A stretch of 64,000 nucleotides of DNA. It comes from Bagarius yarrelli (taxonomy: Eukaryota; Chordata; Actinopteri; Siluriformes; Sisoridae). How positions within the stretch are numbered: position 1 is the stretch's first letter; every line of letters begins with the position of its first letter. The notes beneath the pieces were generated by a model. The model was not told the origin of the DNA and did no database searches. It saw only the letters and a list, made by a program, of their open reading frames with translations. The position numbers and the translations under genes were made by a program. The stretch spans positions 195,001 through 259,000 of the forward strand of contig VCAZ01000217.1 of assembly GCA_005784505.1 (NCBI GenBank). The letters are read 5' to 3'. Below, piece by piece: positions 38,137 to 49,052 of the stretch.

Positions 38137-39395
38137 AAGCACCAACAACATCTGGAACATCTTCACATTTAATTTGCTCACATATATATTTTATTGTGTG
38201 TTTTTGTTGAACATTTTTGACTGTATTATCCGACACACACCTGTAATGTTATTATAATGTATTAAATTGTAAACTTCTTTAAATCATTTTTTTCCCCCTC
38301 TTTTTTTTTTACTGTTTGGTGAAGAAATAACCTGACGGTTTAATATCCATGTACATAATGTACACAGGCCACTTTATTAGGAACATCTGCACACGACCAA
38401 TCACATGACAGCAGCAACAGCTGCAGGTTGGACAGCCTCAGTTAATGTTCACATTAAAGAACTGAATAATAAAAAACTGATCTCAGTGTCTGTGTCTGTT
38501 ACAAACACTAAACAGATTCATAAATATAACAAAACATTCAGTTAGATTGAAGTGTGTGTGTGTGTGTGTTTAATGACCGTCATCATGTCTCAAAGCAACA
38601 CAATTCAATTCAATAAACGCAAAACAGCTTCAGAAGAATAAATACATTCATTCATTCATCCTCTATATCCGCTTATTCCCTAATCCGGGGTCACAGTGGT
38701 CTGCTGGAGTCTATCCCAACCGTGAAAGACAGGAGGGGGACACCCTGGACAGGTCACCAGTCCATCGCAGGGCCACTCACACTCACTCCTATGGCCAATT
38801 TAGAATCATTAATCAATCTAACATACATGTTTATGGACTTTTTTAAATATCCTTTCTAAATAAAAGCTACAACTTCGACAGCAAGGATGTGAGCGGTTTC
38901 TATAGTAACATCTTAATCACATGACCTGCAATCAGTTAGAAAAGCGTATTTTTATTTTAAACTGATTTGAAATAAAGGTCTAATACTTACGGGAGCATTG
39001 TTTTAGTGACGTCATTTTTTGAGACTTTTATTTTGTAAGCTTTGTTTCCGGTTTCTTGCTCGTTTCATCCATAGAGCTCAGAATCGCTGCTTTCTTGCAT
39101 CAGGTTAAATTAATCAGTCTTTTAATGATTATATAAGAAATTAATAAATATAAAAATCCCTTTAAAACAGCCAAGCTGAATTAGCTGCACGCCAGGATAC
39201 CGAATCTTAAAACCCGGAGTTTATAATTCGGTTTATTTGTTTTGTTCTTTTTTTTTTTTTTCATTTTGCAAAAAAAAAAAAAAAAACGTGTTTTAAACAA
39301 TAAAATTTCAGACAGGACCACCGGAATATTTTACATTTCCAGTAAATAATTTCTGGGAGTTTATTGATTAATCTGCGGAATCTTTTTTAGAAGCA
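38137..39395. other. gpatch11 3' flank and tsnax promoter region
   Basis: It includes a GGCCACTTTATTAGGAACAT dispersed repeat (about 38345-38460), a (GT)n tract (38554-38571), a third CATTCATT/CTGCTGGAGTC dispersed repeat (38650-38840) and AT-rich sequence. The gpatch11 poly(A) site probably lies near an ATTAAA at about 38262. The tsnax promoter should be within the last 300 bases. No additional gene. Confidence 0.55.
38650..38840 (+). repeat. Dispersed teleost repeat (copy 3)
   Basis: CATTCATTCATCCTCTATATCCGC, AGGAGGGGGACACCCTGGAC and ACTCCTATGGCCAATTTAGA place it in the same family as the copies at 3160, 32097 and 60910. Confidence 0.8.
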
Positions 39396-39468
39396 ATGAG
39401 TAAAAAAGAAGGTGGGTTTTATTAACTCTTATTATTTTATGGGTGTTTATATTTACACTGTGGTTTTA

Positions 39469-39502
<34 letters not shown>

Positions 39503-40289
39503 TAGGAGATGGAGGTGCTCGCAGACAGAAGAGTGAATCGGTTCAGAAAGCGGAGTGTGTGAACACATCATCTGTAATCCAGACTTTTAAATGTAAAGTT
39601 CCGGTTTGTCTTTAACCCTTTCATGATTATTCATGTGTATTATGATGCGTTATTGACGTCAGAACCAGAATAAGATCCAATTTAGCTATAATGAAATGAA
39701 GCAGTGTGCAGTCTAGTGTTTAAGGTGTAATTGGAAGAACGGGGTTGAATTTCCAGTGCCACCAAGTTACCACTGTTGGGCCCCTGAGCAAGGCCCTTAA
39801 CCCCCCATTGCTCAATTTGTATAAATGTAAGTTGCTCTGGATAAATGAAATGTGCTGTTTTTAATCTGCAGTGTTTCAACAAGAACTTGACACCAAGCAC
39901 GACAAATACGAGCGTCTGGTCAAACTGAGTCGAGACGTCACCATAGAGAGCAAGCGGACCATTTTCCTACTGCACAGAGTGACCAGGTACGAGCGGTTCC
40001 CGGGTCTGGTGGCCATCGAAAGACCTTCAAATATATAACAGTCACAGATCCAGAACATTTATCTTTATATCGGTTTGGAATCCGTCTGTCTGATTCTTTT
40101 GTGTGAAACTAAAACGCAGTGTTGGTGATGTTGAAGAGCTGCTAAACGAAGCAGACGTCAGACTGGATGCTGTGAGGCAGAAGATCGGACACATCGCCGA
40201 GGAGCTCGGAGAAGAAGATCTTTATCAGTTCCACAAAGCCTTCATGTCAGGTAAGATCATGATCGAATTAAATAAATTGTGTGGTAGAC

Positions 40290-40327
<38 letters not shown>

Positions 40328-41046
40328 ACCTGTTCTACATCGTTATTGTTTAATTTAAAACAACTTCTACATTCATCAGGACACAGTTGTCTTCAGAGGG
40401 AGTGAAGTTTAGATCTTTTTCTGTTTATCAGGTATTCAAGAGTACGTGGAGGCCGCGTCTTTCCTTCATTTCATCAGACACCGTACGCTCATCAGTCTGG
40501 AGGAGATAAACGCTCGCCTCGTTTTCATGAGAGATGAGAAGACTGAAAGAAAGGTAATTACTGAAAACAGCACAAACAAAACCTCTGTTCAAACCTCGCA
40601 TGGGTTCAACATCATCAGATGCACAAGTTCTAGCAGATGTTCATGTTGTGACCTCGTCTCCCGTGCAGGTTTGTGGTCGGGGTTTGTGGCCGGGAGCGTG
40701 TGTGTTAACCTTCCAGGTAACTCCGACAGACTACCTGCTGGGCGTGGCTGATCTGACCGGCGAGCTAATGCGCATGTGCATCAGCAGTGTTGGGAACGGT
40801 GACATGGACACGCCTTTCGAGCTCAGTAACTTCCTGCGGCAGATCCACGACGGCTTTTCTTATATCGGGAACGTGGGTCCTTATGAAGTCTCTAAAAAGT
40901 TGCACACACTCCGTCAGAGTCTGGGGAAGGTGGAGGACGCCTGCTACACTCTCCGTGTGCGCGGCTCGGAGATTCCCCAACACATGCTCGCTGATGTTTT
41001 TTCGAACAGGGCGGCGGTGTTGGAGGAAGATGATGGAGGTGTGTAG
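39396..41046 (+). CDS. tsnax: Translin-associated factor X (TRAX)
   Basis: TRAX pairs with translin to form C3PO, an endoribonuclease that removes siRNA passenger strands and processes tRNA 5' leaders. It supplies the catalytic acidic residues. Exons: 39396-39411, 39506-39592, 39872-39986, 40120-40250, 40432-40553, 40669-41046. They sum to 849 nt (282 aa), close to the family's 290, with all phases consistent. The diagnostic stretches are FQQELDTKHDKYERLVKLSR, IQEYVEAASFLHFIRHRTLI, VTPTDYLLGVADLTGELMRM and MDTPFELSNFLRQIHDGFSY. The 5' edge of the last exon is the least certain: the residues before VTPTDY are unlike mammalian TRAX. Exon 2 starts directly after (GT)nGGTAG. A SINE fragment sits in intron 2. 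Confidence 0.95.
39700..39858 (+). repeat. SINE fragment in tsnax intron 2
   Basis: CTAGTGTTTAAGGTGTAATTGG, GGGCCCCTGAGCAAGGCCCT and AGTTGCTCTGGATAAATG follow the order of the TTTGGCAGACG-type SINE found throughout the window. Confidence 0.75.
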
Positions 41047-41064
41047 AAGGTTTTCTTAGGGGAA

Positions 41065-41232
41065 GTGGTGGCTCACGGTTAAGGTGTTCGACTATCAACC
41101 TGAAGATTGTGGGTTTGATTCCCAGCTCCACCAGGCTACCACTGTTGGGCACCCTTAACCCCTAATTGCTCAGTTGTGTAAATGATAATTGTCGCTCTGG
41201 ATAAGGACGTCTGCCAAATGATGTAAATGTTT
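41065..41232 (+). repeat. SINE, nearly complete copy
   Basis: GTGGTGGCTCACGGTTAAGG, a B-box-like GGGTTTGATTCCCAG, CTACCACTGTTGGGCACCC and a 3' end CTGCCAAATGATGTAAATG. It starts 20 bases after the tsnax stop. Confidence 0.8.
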
Positions 41233-41570
41233 CTGCATGACGTTTGCCTCGGAAATCGGATGATTCTTGAAAGCTGTAGCGTGTCACAGCATGCGTTTAA
41301 ATGTTTTCTCTTTGTTCGTAAATTCTGAGATAATAATAATAATAGAACTTGTCTTTGTTTTTTACAGGAAAGACTGAAATGTAAAATAGTGTCATGTTTA
41401 TTAAACGTCTTTACGTTGTGTTGGAGTTTTGTGTGATTGTTTTTTTTTTGTGTTGCTTGACACTGATTGGACCTCAGATAATGAATAAAGACCAGTGAAT
41501 ACACACATGATTTAAATGTAAATATAAAAAAAAAACCATTATGTCCATGTCTAAATATGTCCACAATACA

Positions 41571-41878
41571 TACAGGGTGTCTTATAAGTAAACAAAATAG
41601 ACATTTTCAATGGGACCATTTTTAATTATATAAAATGATCTACATGACTAACATTTCGACTCGTCCTGCTGCTTGTCCACTGCTGAGGAACAGGAATAAG
41701 CACAGCTGGAGTTATGCTCGTGATGGTGTTACTGATAGGTTCCTCAAGGTGATTTTATGTTTTGTATTTTTTCCATATGGTGTCTAAAAGCTCTCAAAGA
41801 TAAAAATCAAGTAGGGTGAGATCTTAGGATCTGGGAAAAATAATTTTCTATGTATAAAAACTTATGGGACACCCTGTA
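41571..41878. mobile_element. Internally deleted mariner-like element
   Basis: TACAGGGTGTCTTATAAGT at the left and, reverse-complemented, TACAGGGTGTCCCATAAGT at the right form near-perfect inverted repeats bounded by TA. On the minus strand near 41795-41830 the DNA resembles the transposase stretch PDLTPLDFYL that surrounds the last catalytic Asp of mariners, with frame breaks. It is therefore a dead, shortened autonomous element. It lies between tsnax and dnajc12. Confidence 0.8.
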
Positions 41879-42284
41879 CATTAGTCGATTGTTTTCATTT
41901 CCTTTTTTTTATATTTAAACACACATCTTTATCCAGAGTGACTTAAATTTACCTTTTTTTTTTTATTTTACTGAGCAGTTGACTCCTAAGGGCCTTGCCC
42001 AGGGGCCCGGCCGTGACAGTGGTGCTAGGAATCGAACCTACAATCTTAACCAATAAGATGATCAGTATGTTATTATTTCAACAATATTATTGAATATACT
42101 TATTTTTTATTATAATAATGTAATAAATTATGAAGAGGTTTTTGGAATGTAATAATAAAGTAATTAATCTCTATAAGCAGGTTTATCATCTAAATTATCA
42201 GATATTACATAGTTATTATTGATCACATGATGACTACATGACGTTTTCCATAAACGAGTCTGTTAGCCTTCTCTTCCGATGCAG

Positions 42285-42425
42285 TCACATGTCATTTACA
42301 TCATTTGGCAGACGTCCTTATCCAGAGTGACTTATATTTATCTCTATAACAAGCAATTGGTTGCTCAGGGGTCCAACAGTGGGAACGTGGTGGTGCTGGG
42401 AATCGAACCCCTGTGCTACCACTTC
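42285..42425 (-). repeat. SINE fragment, antisense
   Basis: CATTTGGCAGACGTCCTTAT, ATCCAGAGTGACTTATATTT and GGTGCTGGGAATCGAACCCC. Confidence 0.75.
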
Positions 42426-42529
42426 CCCCACATGACAGCAGATTCTGGAACTCCATACAGAGAAACGTTTACGCTCTCAAAGTTCCTTATGTCAACACTG
42501 AGAAGCTATAAAGTACTAAAGTAGTAAGG

Positions 42530-42690
42530 AAAGTGGTGTCTCAGTGGTTAAGGTGTTGGACTGATAGCTGAAAGACCAGGGTTCGATTCCCAGCGCCACC
42601 ACCCAATTGCTCAGTTGTATGAAAAAGAGTTAAATGTAAGTTGCTCTGGAGAAGGCGTCACACGCCAAATGCTGTAAATGTTCGAATAAA
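42530..42690 (+). repeat. SINE with tRNA-like head
   Basis: TCAGTGGTTAAGGTGTTGGAC (A-box side) and AGGGTTCGATTCCCAGC (B box) are followed by GTAAGTTGCTCTGGAGAAGG and GCCAAATGCTGTAAATG. The length and lack of a closing acceptor stem argue against a functional tRNA. Confidence 0.8.
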
Positions 42691-42869
42691 CATGTTTTTT
42701 TCCTCACACTGGAATAAGATCCTGTAGTGTTCTGGATTATTACAATACAGTTTGATCTCAGCAGTAATTGAGGACAAAAGACAGCTTTATTTTTACACAA
42801 AATTTCTAAATGTCGCTTATTTTAACAGCGTGATGAAGATTTACAGGTTTACAGAGAATATCAGCGTCT

Positions 42870-43898
42870 TTATATCTGATAATTTCTAAACTTTTTTAAA
42901 AGGCTTGATGGAGCATCGGCTGCACAGCGAAAATGGGGAAAGCAGTGTGAACCTAAGAGATAAAAAACAAAAAACATTAATAACACCACACCAAACAGGA
43001 CCATCTAATACTCAGTGAGATCATTAAAACTTTAAATTAACAGGAATTAATTAAATGAAATTTTTCTTAAGATGATCATTTTCATTGTATTAAATTACTT
43101 GAAGAAAATTCCTTATCAGATGGTCTCTCTTCTTGTGGCACTTGTGTGTCTGATGGACCGGCCTGAAATTCTGGTGTGTCTTTTGCTGATGTTAACATCG
43201 GCTGCTTTTTGCTCTTAACGGCCCAATGCATCGACTGAAAGATTAAAATGAAGCAGACAACAAACTGCATGTTTTATGTGCCTCAGTTTTATATTTACTC
43301 TGTAAAAAGAAATGGAAATGATGTGTTTGGTCACAAACAGCACTCACAGTTTTAACGGAGTCCCTCAGGGTTTGCCACTCACTGAACGGCACCATCACGC
43401 TGCTCCTCAACCAGTAATCATACTCTCTTCTCTTACACTCGTCTGTGAGGATATCTTTGGCCTGTTGTAACTTTTGGAAGTTTTGGGCTGCATAAAAAAA
43501 TTAAAATATTAAATTTCTAGATTTTACACAGACTCACCTGTTACTCACCTGTAACTTAAATGTAAGTTTTACCTGCTTCAGGATGATCGGGGTGTTTGTC
43601 TGGATGGCAGGACAAAGCTCTCACTTTATACTCCGCTATAATCTGTTCAGTCTAATAGACGTTAAAAACAGACCATAATCAGACTGGACATCAGTACAGG
43701 CACATCTGTTTTTGTATTTGGGATTTGACGTGGGAATGACTGCATTACAGATCAGACTGATTTGATGACATTTCTGTGTAAATTATTTATTTAAAAAATC
43801 AGGACTCCATCCAGTCTTACCGTTGACAGCTCATCACACCCGAGCAGCCCATAATAATCTTCCAGATCTTCTCTTCTACACTTCATGATCTGCTCCAT
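42870..43898 (-). CDS. dnajc12: DNAJC12 co-chaperone
   Basis: This is a cytosolic type-C J-domain protein that works with HSP70 and, in mammals, helps fold aromatic amino-acid hydroxylases. Exons: 43821-43898, 43573-43651, 43348-43487, 43099-43234, 42870-42952. They sum to 516 nt (171 aa), somewhat shorter than the human 198. The J domain has the HPD signature (SCHPDKHPDHPEA) after YYGLLGCDELST. SMHWAVKSKKQPM follows, then a short variable stretch, and the conserved C-terminus HFRCAADAPSSLLKKFRNYQI. All splice phases agree. The gene is divergent from sirt1, and a 5' non-coding exon near 44000 is possible. The shortening is in the variable acidic middle, not in the J domain. Confidence 0.95.
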
Positions 43899-44169
43899 GA
43901 TCCTTCCAGAACACAAAAACAAATACAAAATACCTATAAAATCACTAACTAGTCTGTTTTATCAAGCCTTGGTTAGTTAACTGGTTTAACTCAGCGGTTT
44001 ACCAACCTGTTGATGCTTCCAGCTGTTCCGTCGCAGACTGTGGGGGTGGCGTCTGACGCGGAGACTTCAAAGAAAATGACGTAATATCCTGTGCTTTGTT
44101 TCTGCGTGAGCATGAAAACACTATTGGGGGCGGGGCGCCGGAAACGCGGCCTAAACTCTCATTTAAAAG
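43899..44169. promoter_or_regulatory. Shared divergent promoter of dnajc12 and sirt1
   Basis: The two ATGs are 271 bases apart and point away from each other. The interval is GC-rich toward sirt1 (GGGGGCGGGGCGCCGG near 44127) and has a CRE-like TGACG half-site (near 44078). Which factors use it is not visible from sequence. Confidence 0.6.
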
Positions 44170-47100
44170 ATGGCGACCGCTAAACGCGACTCGAGCGATG
44201 TTACAGTCGAGTGTGATAAAAACAGTGAACCGGTTCCTAAGAAACCGCGGACTAGTGTTCTTCAGCACTGTGACATCATTCACGGAGGGCAGAGAACCAG
44301 TGGGGATGTAGCAGGAGCGAGTTGTGCGCTGGAGTTTTCCGCTCAGGCCCGAGAAGCTGAGCCGGAGACAGGGGCAGCTCAGGCCACTGACGGGGAACAA
44401 CAAAACAACCGGGAGTCTGTGAGCGCGAATGAAACGGACTTTAAAGCGGATAAAACGCTAGTGTCTGAACCGGAAGGTGAGCTGCGAGCTACAAATCAAA
44501 ATAGTTGTTTTCTGACGTCTTTTACTTTACCTTAATGCTAATGTTAGCATGAGCGGGAAGCGGTAAAGAGCTGCAGTCAGTCAGACTGAGGACCAATCAG
44601 ATATTGGCTGCAGACCAATCAGCTGTAGTCAGATAGGCTGCGGACCAATCAGCTGCTAACCGTGAGCTTCCCTCACGTGACACTGGGATAGAACTGAACA
44701 CACTTCCTAAGATAAATAAGTTTCCCTGCATTGTTTTTTTTAATAGAATGTAAATTGTTTTCATTATTATTATTGCTGACGTAGTTTTATGCATGACATC
44801 ACTTTTTTTTTTTATTATTGTAACAGGCCAGTTGGATCTTGCTGTTTACTGCAATGGACTTCATTCCTCTGAGTTAGGCGATGATGAAGATGATGATGAA
44901 GATGATGACTGCTCCTCTCATGCCAGTTCCAGTGACTGGACACCACAGCCACGGATCGGTATGTCCAGCTGATGCCGTTAATGTGTGTGTTGTGTTTTTA
45001 CTGAACTGTTTGTGTAACTCTGCAGTGTGTCATACCAGCCGGTGGTGTTTACAACCAGCTTAACTGTTTGAAATGTTTGTCTTGTTAGGTTCTTACCGCT
45101 TTATTCAACAACAGATAATGAGACAGACGGATCCACGGACGATTCTGAACGAGCTGCTTCCAGACACTACCATTCCTCCCGATCTCGATGATATGACGCT
45201 CTGGCAGATCATCATCAACATCTCCGAACCGCCGAAGAGAAAGAAACGCAAGGATATCAACACCATTGATGATGTCACCAGACTGCTTAAAGACTGCAGG
45301 AAGATTCTCGTCCTGACCGGAGCTGGAGTAAGTGGGAAAACAGATATTGCCAGGGTTTTTTTCACACTTCCTTAAATGACTGGGATTGATTTAACCCTTT
45401 ATGTTTATATATTTCTATAGTTATAATTACAGTTGCTTTATGTTTTAATCCTGTTATTGATTACATTCATTTTTTTTTTTGGTAATTGCTTCTCATTGTC
45501 TCGTGGGGACACAGTGGTTAAGGTGTTGGAATGCTAATTGGAAGATCTTGGTTCAATGCCCAGGACCACTCAGTTGCCACTACTCGACCCCTGAGCAAGG
45601 CCCTTAACCCCCAATTGCTCAGTTGTATAAAGGAGATAGTTGTAGGTCGCTCTGGATAAGAGTGTCTACCGAATGGTGCAAATGTCTCGTACACAAACAC
45701 ACACTTTTATGTGCTATGATTGAAACAGATCTTTAATTTTTACTAATTTGGTTTCAGGTTTCTGTTTCCTGTGGAATTCCTGATTTTCGATCAAGAGATG
45801 GAATTTATGCTCGACTTGCTGTAGATTTTCCAGACCTTCCAGACCCTCAGGCCATGTTTGATATCGAGTACTTCAAGACTGATCCGAGGCCATTTTTCAA
45901 ATTCGCCAAGGTCTGTATGCAGTCTTTTATTTAATTTTTTTCTTCTTTTTATTTTTTTCCCCACTTTCAAACCAACAGCCTGTTTTTCTTTATTTCAGGA
46001 AATCTATCCCGGACAGTTTCGGCCATCGCTCTGTCACAGGTTTATTGCATTGTTGGACAAGAAAGAGAAAATTCTCCGGAATTACACGCAGAACATCGAC
46101 ACGCTGGAGCAGGTTGCAGGAGTCCAAAGAGTCATGCAGTGTCACGGTACGATGAGTTCTTTAGAAGTGTTTTTTTTTTTTTTTTTTTTTACTAATTGTA
46201 GATTTATTTAATTCCACAATTAGTTTATTGTTTATGAAAACAATATGAAATGATCCTTTTTTTCCCCAGGTTCTTTTGCTACTGCTTCCTGCCTCGTGTG
46301 TAAACACAAAGTTGACTGCGATGCTGTAAGGGAGGATATATTCCAACAGGTAAACGTCTATTTATAATAAATAATATTTTACCTTTCTTTTAAAACATTT
46401 AATTTAACCTGATTTTTTTTTTTTTTTTTAAAAATGCGTGTCTTTGCAGGTTGTCCCTCATTGTCCACGGTGTCCTGATCTCCCTTTCGCTATTATGAAA
46501 CCTGACATCGTCTTTTTCGGAGAGAATCTTCCGGAAGCTTTTCATAGAGCGATGAAGCAGGATAAGGATGAGGTGGATCTTCTCATTGTTATTGGTTCCT
46601 CATTGAAAGTGCGTCCAGTGGCTCTTATCCCAAGTACGTGTCCATGTCTTTACACTCGATAAATAGTTCAGACATCAACACACACCAGCTGCATGTATGT
46701 TTACACATTAAAGCAGGTGCAGCTTTTCTTAGAATGTGTGTATAAAGGTAAAGGGGTGTATAAACACGTGTGTGTGCATATAGTTGTTCTACTTTTAATT
46801 AGCAGAATGAAAATTACATTTGATATAACAGACTAATTATAATAATCTGTATAATCATATCTGTTTTATTTATATATTTATGTTTGTATGTTTTTGTTTT
46901 AAGGCTCTGTTCCTCACGAGGTGCCGCAGGTGTTGATCAACCGTGAACCTCTTCCTCACATGAACTTTGATGTAGAATTGCTCGGAGACTGTGATGTCAT
47001 CGTTAATGAATTATGTCATCGACTGGGCGGAGATTTCGAGCAGCTTTGTTATAACTCTTCTCGTCTGAGCGAGATCACGGATCTGCCTCCTCTTCCTCCT

Positions 47101-48336
47101 CCATCATCTACTCCACCTGAACAGACCTGTGATGGAAATACAGAACACCTTCACACACACCATGAGACTAAAACCTCTGACGCTTTAGCCGGTACGCACT
47201 CCTCACTTCCACATGCTCATTTCCACACAGATGGGGCTTTAAACACATCTCCTACCGCTACAGATGCCAAATCGTGTTCAGAGTTAGAGATCAGATCAAA
47301 ATGTTCATCTCAAGATGAGTCGTGTCTTGATGCTGAGACCAGACCTGGATCAAAGAGAGCAGACACTGATCAGGACACGCCACCGGAGACTGAAGAATCA
47401 AATACACAACAGGAGATGGGAGAGATGACCGGGTTGTCAGATGTGCAAACTGAAATGTCGCACACAAATCGGAGAGACGAGGTTGGCAGGCGATGCTGGC
47501 TGAAACGAACCTGTGGAGATCCAATCAGTAAACGGCTCACAAGTAAGAGTTCCTTTATTTTTTTATTTTTTTAATTATCTTTAGTCAGTTTCTTGGTTCT
47601 TATAGTTTCTCTAATGTTAGTAAGTTATCATGAAGTTTTTTTTATTTATTTATATTTCTTTTTAGGTTGTCAGTATTTATTCCAGTCTCCGAACCGATAC
47701 ATTTTCCACGGTGCTGAAGTTTATTCCTGCTCCGAGGACGAGACCTCCAGTTCTTCTGACACCGAGGGCTCCTCCTGCAGCGGTTTAGAGGAACAGGATA
47801 GCGACGGGGAGGAGGAAAACACTCCCGAAAACACTCCCAGACTTGAGGAGGAACACACACCCGAAAACACTCCAAGACTCGAGGGGGAACACACACCCGA
47901 AAACACTCCCAGACTCGAGGAGGAACACACACCCGAAAAACACTCCCAGACTCGAGGAGGAACACACACACCCGAAAACACTCCAAGACTCCAAGACTCG
48001 AGGGGGAACACACAACACACCCGAAAACACTCCAAGACTCGAGGGGGGGGAACACACACCCGAAAACACTCCAAGACTCGAGGGGGGAACACACACACCC
48101 GAAAAACACTCCAAGACTCGAGGGGGGAACACACACCCGAAAAAACACTCCAAGACTCGAGGGGGAACACGCACCCGAAAACACTCCAAGACTCGGGCAG
48201 GAACACACACCCGAAAACACTCCCAGACTCGAGAAAGAACACACACCCGAAAACACTTCCAGTCTCGAGAAAGAACACACACCCCAAAAAACACTCCCAG
48301 ACTCGAGGAGGAGTGTGTGAGAGAGACACTGGATAA
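44170..48336 (+). CDS. sirt1: SIRT1 NAD-dependent protein deacetylase
   Basis: A nuclear class I sirtuin that removes acetyl groups from histones, p53 and other targets using NAD+. Exons: 44170-44476, 44827-44958, 45089-45327, 45758-45910, 45999-46146, 46270-46349, 46450-46633, 46904-47542, 47666-48336. They total 2553 nt (850 aa). N-terminal NLS-like KKPRTS and an acidic DDEDDDEDDD run precede the core. The NAD-binding GAGVSVSCGIPDFRSRDG, TQNIDTLE, catalytic His in VMQCHGSFATASC and the four zinc cysteines (CLVCK, HCPRCP) are intact, followed by FFGENLPEAFHRAMKQDKDE. Exon 9 keeps the C-terminal hairpin CQYLFQSPNRYIFHGAEVYS, then an acidic Ser stretch, then a coding minisatellite. The frame followed from the exon start stops at 48336. 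Another frame across the array ends at 48406 in ENLCTHTNL, so the true C-terminus is unsure. A SINE lies in intron 3. Confidence 0.95.
45500..45690 (+). repeat. SINE in sirt1 intron 3
   Basis: ACAGTGGTTAAGGTGTTGGA, GGTTCAATGCCCAG, CCCCTGAGCAAGGCCCTTAA and GTCGCTCTGGATAAGAGTGT in the family order. Confidence 0.8.
47815..48310. repeat. Coding minisatellite in sirt1 exon 9
   Basis: About 14 copies of a unit near 33-36 bases (CACACACCCGAAAACACTCC + AGACTCGAGGGGGAA). The first copies translate as EEHTPENTPRLE repeats. Extra or missing bases in A- and G-runs (for example ACCCGAAAAACACTCC near 47930) switch later copies to HTRKHSKTRGG or HPKTLQDSRGN. The forward frames are largely stop-free. Confidence 0.95.
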
Positions 48337-48890
48337 AAATAAAGATGTGTCAGATGTTCACACAGACAAAAACACAGAGAATCTTTGCACACACACAAAT
48401 CTTTAAAGACCCTCCTGTCTGTTTCTCCAGCTTTGTGTGTGTGTGTGTGTTCAGATCATATTTTTATACTCTTTTGCTTTACTCCCCCACTGTTACTATC
48501 CTCTCCTGTTCACTGTCTCGGTGGTGTTTTTTTTTTTTTTTTATTATTATTATTAATCTTGCTGTTTTGACCAGAGATGAAAATGTTAATGTATTAAAGG
48601 TGATGGTGTCTTTTATACTTAAATATTTTCATATTTTTGTGATTTATTATTGTTTTGTGTGTATAAAGTTTGACTTTATAAATTATCTCAATCTCTGATT
48701 TCTTGCATGTCTTTTTTCTATACACACACCTGCAGGAGAGCCTTGTGGTGTGTGTTGTGTTAAAAAAAAGTCAAAGTGTTTTTTAACAGTTAACAGTGAC
48801 ACACACGTGTATACACACTTGCTTGTTCTAATTCCCGTCCTAAATTTCACTGCTGGATATTTGGAGTGTTTTTAGATATAAAGAGTGAGA

Positions 48891-49052
48891 CAGCTGTCTT
48901 GTTGGATAGACAGGTGGAGAGGGTGGGGCTGTGTGGAGGGTGGGATGGGGTCAGTTTCCAGTCGTTGTGATCTGATTTTAGGCAACAGTACAGCTGGTTT
49001 CAGACGTAGCAGCTGCTCCACCGTGTGTTTCAGACTAATAGATGTCCAGCTG
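48891..49052. promoter_or_regulatory. E-box (CAGCTG) cluster, candidate muscle enhancer
   Basis: Four perfect CAGCTG sites (48891, 48991, 49010, 49047) and one CAGGTG (48911) fall within 162 bases. A CAATCAG motif follows near 49073, and an AT-rich TTTTTAGATATAAA (about 48870-48883) precedes. CAGCTG is the preferred E-box of MyoD/myogenin, and the next gene downstream is the muscle fusion gene mymx. Function is inferred. Confidence 0.5.

Larger units (their letters stand above)
41047..42869. other. tsnax-dnajc12 convergent intergenic region
   Basis: Holds the two 3' ends, a SINE at 41065, the mariner relic at 41571, a SINE fragment at 41930-42050, and SINE copies at 42285-42425 and 42535-42690. 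No coding exon seen. Confidence 0.6.

Noticed and set aside
42530..42690. tRNA-like A and B boxes
   Set aside because: They belong to a SINE: repeated many times in the window, with a SINE 3' end and no cloverleaf.
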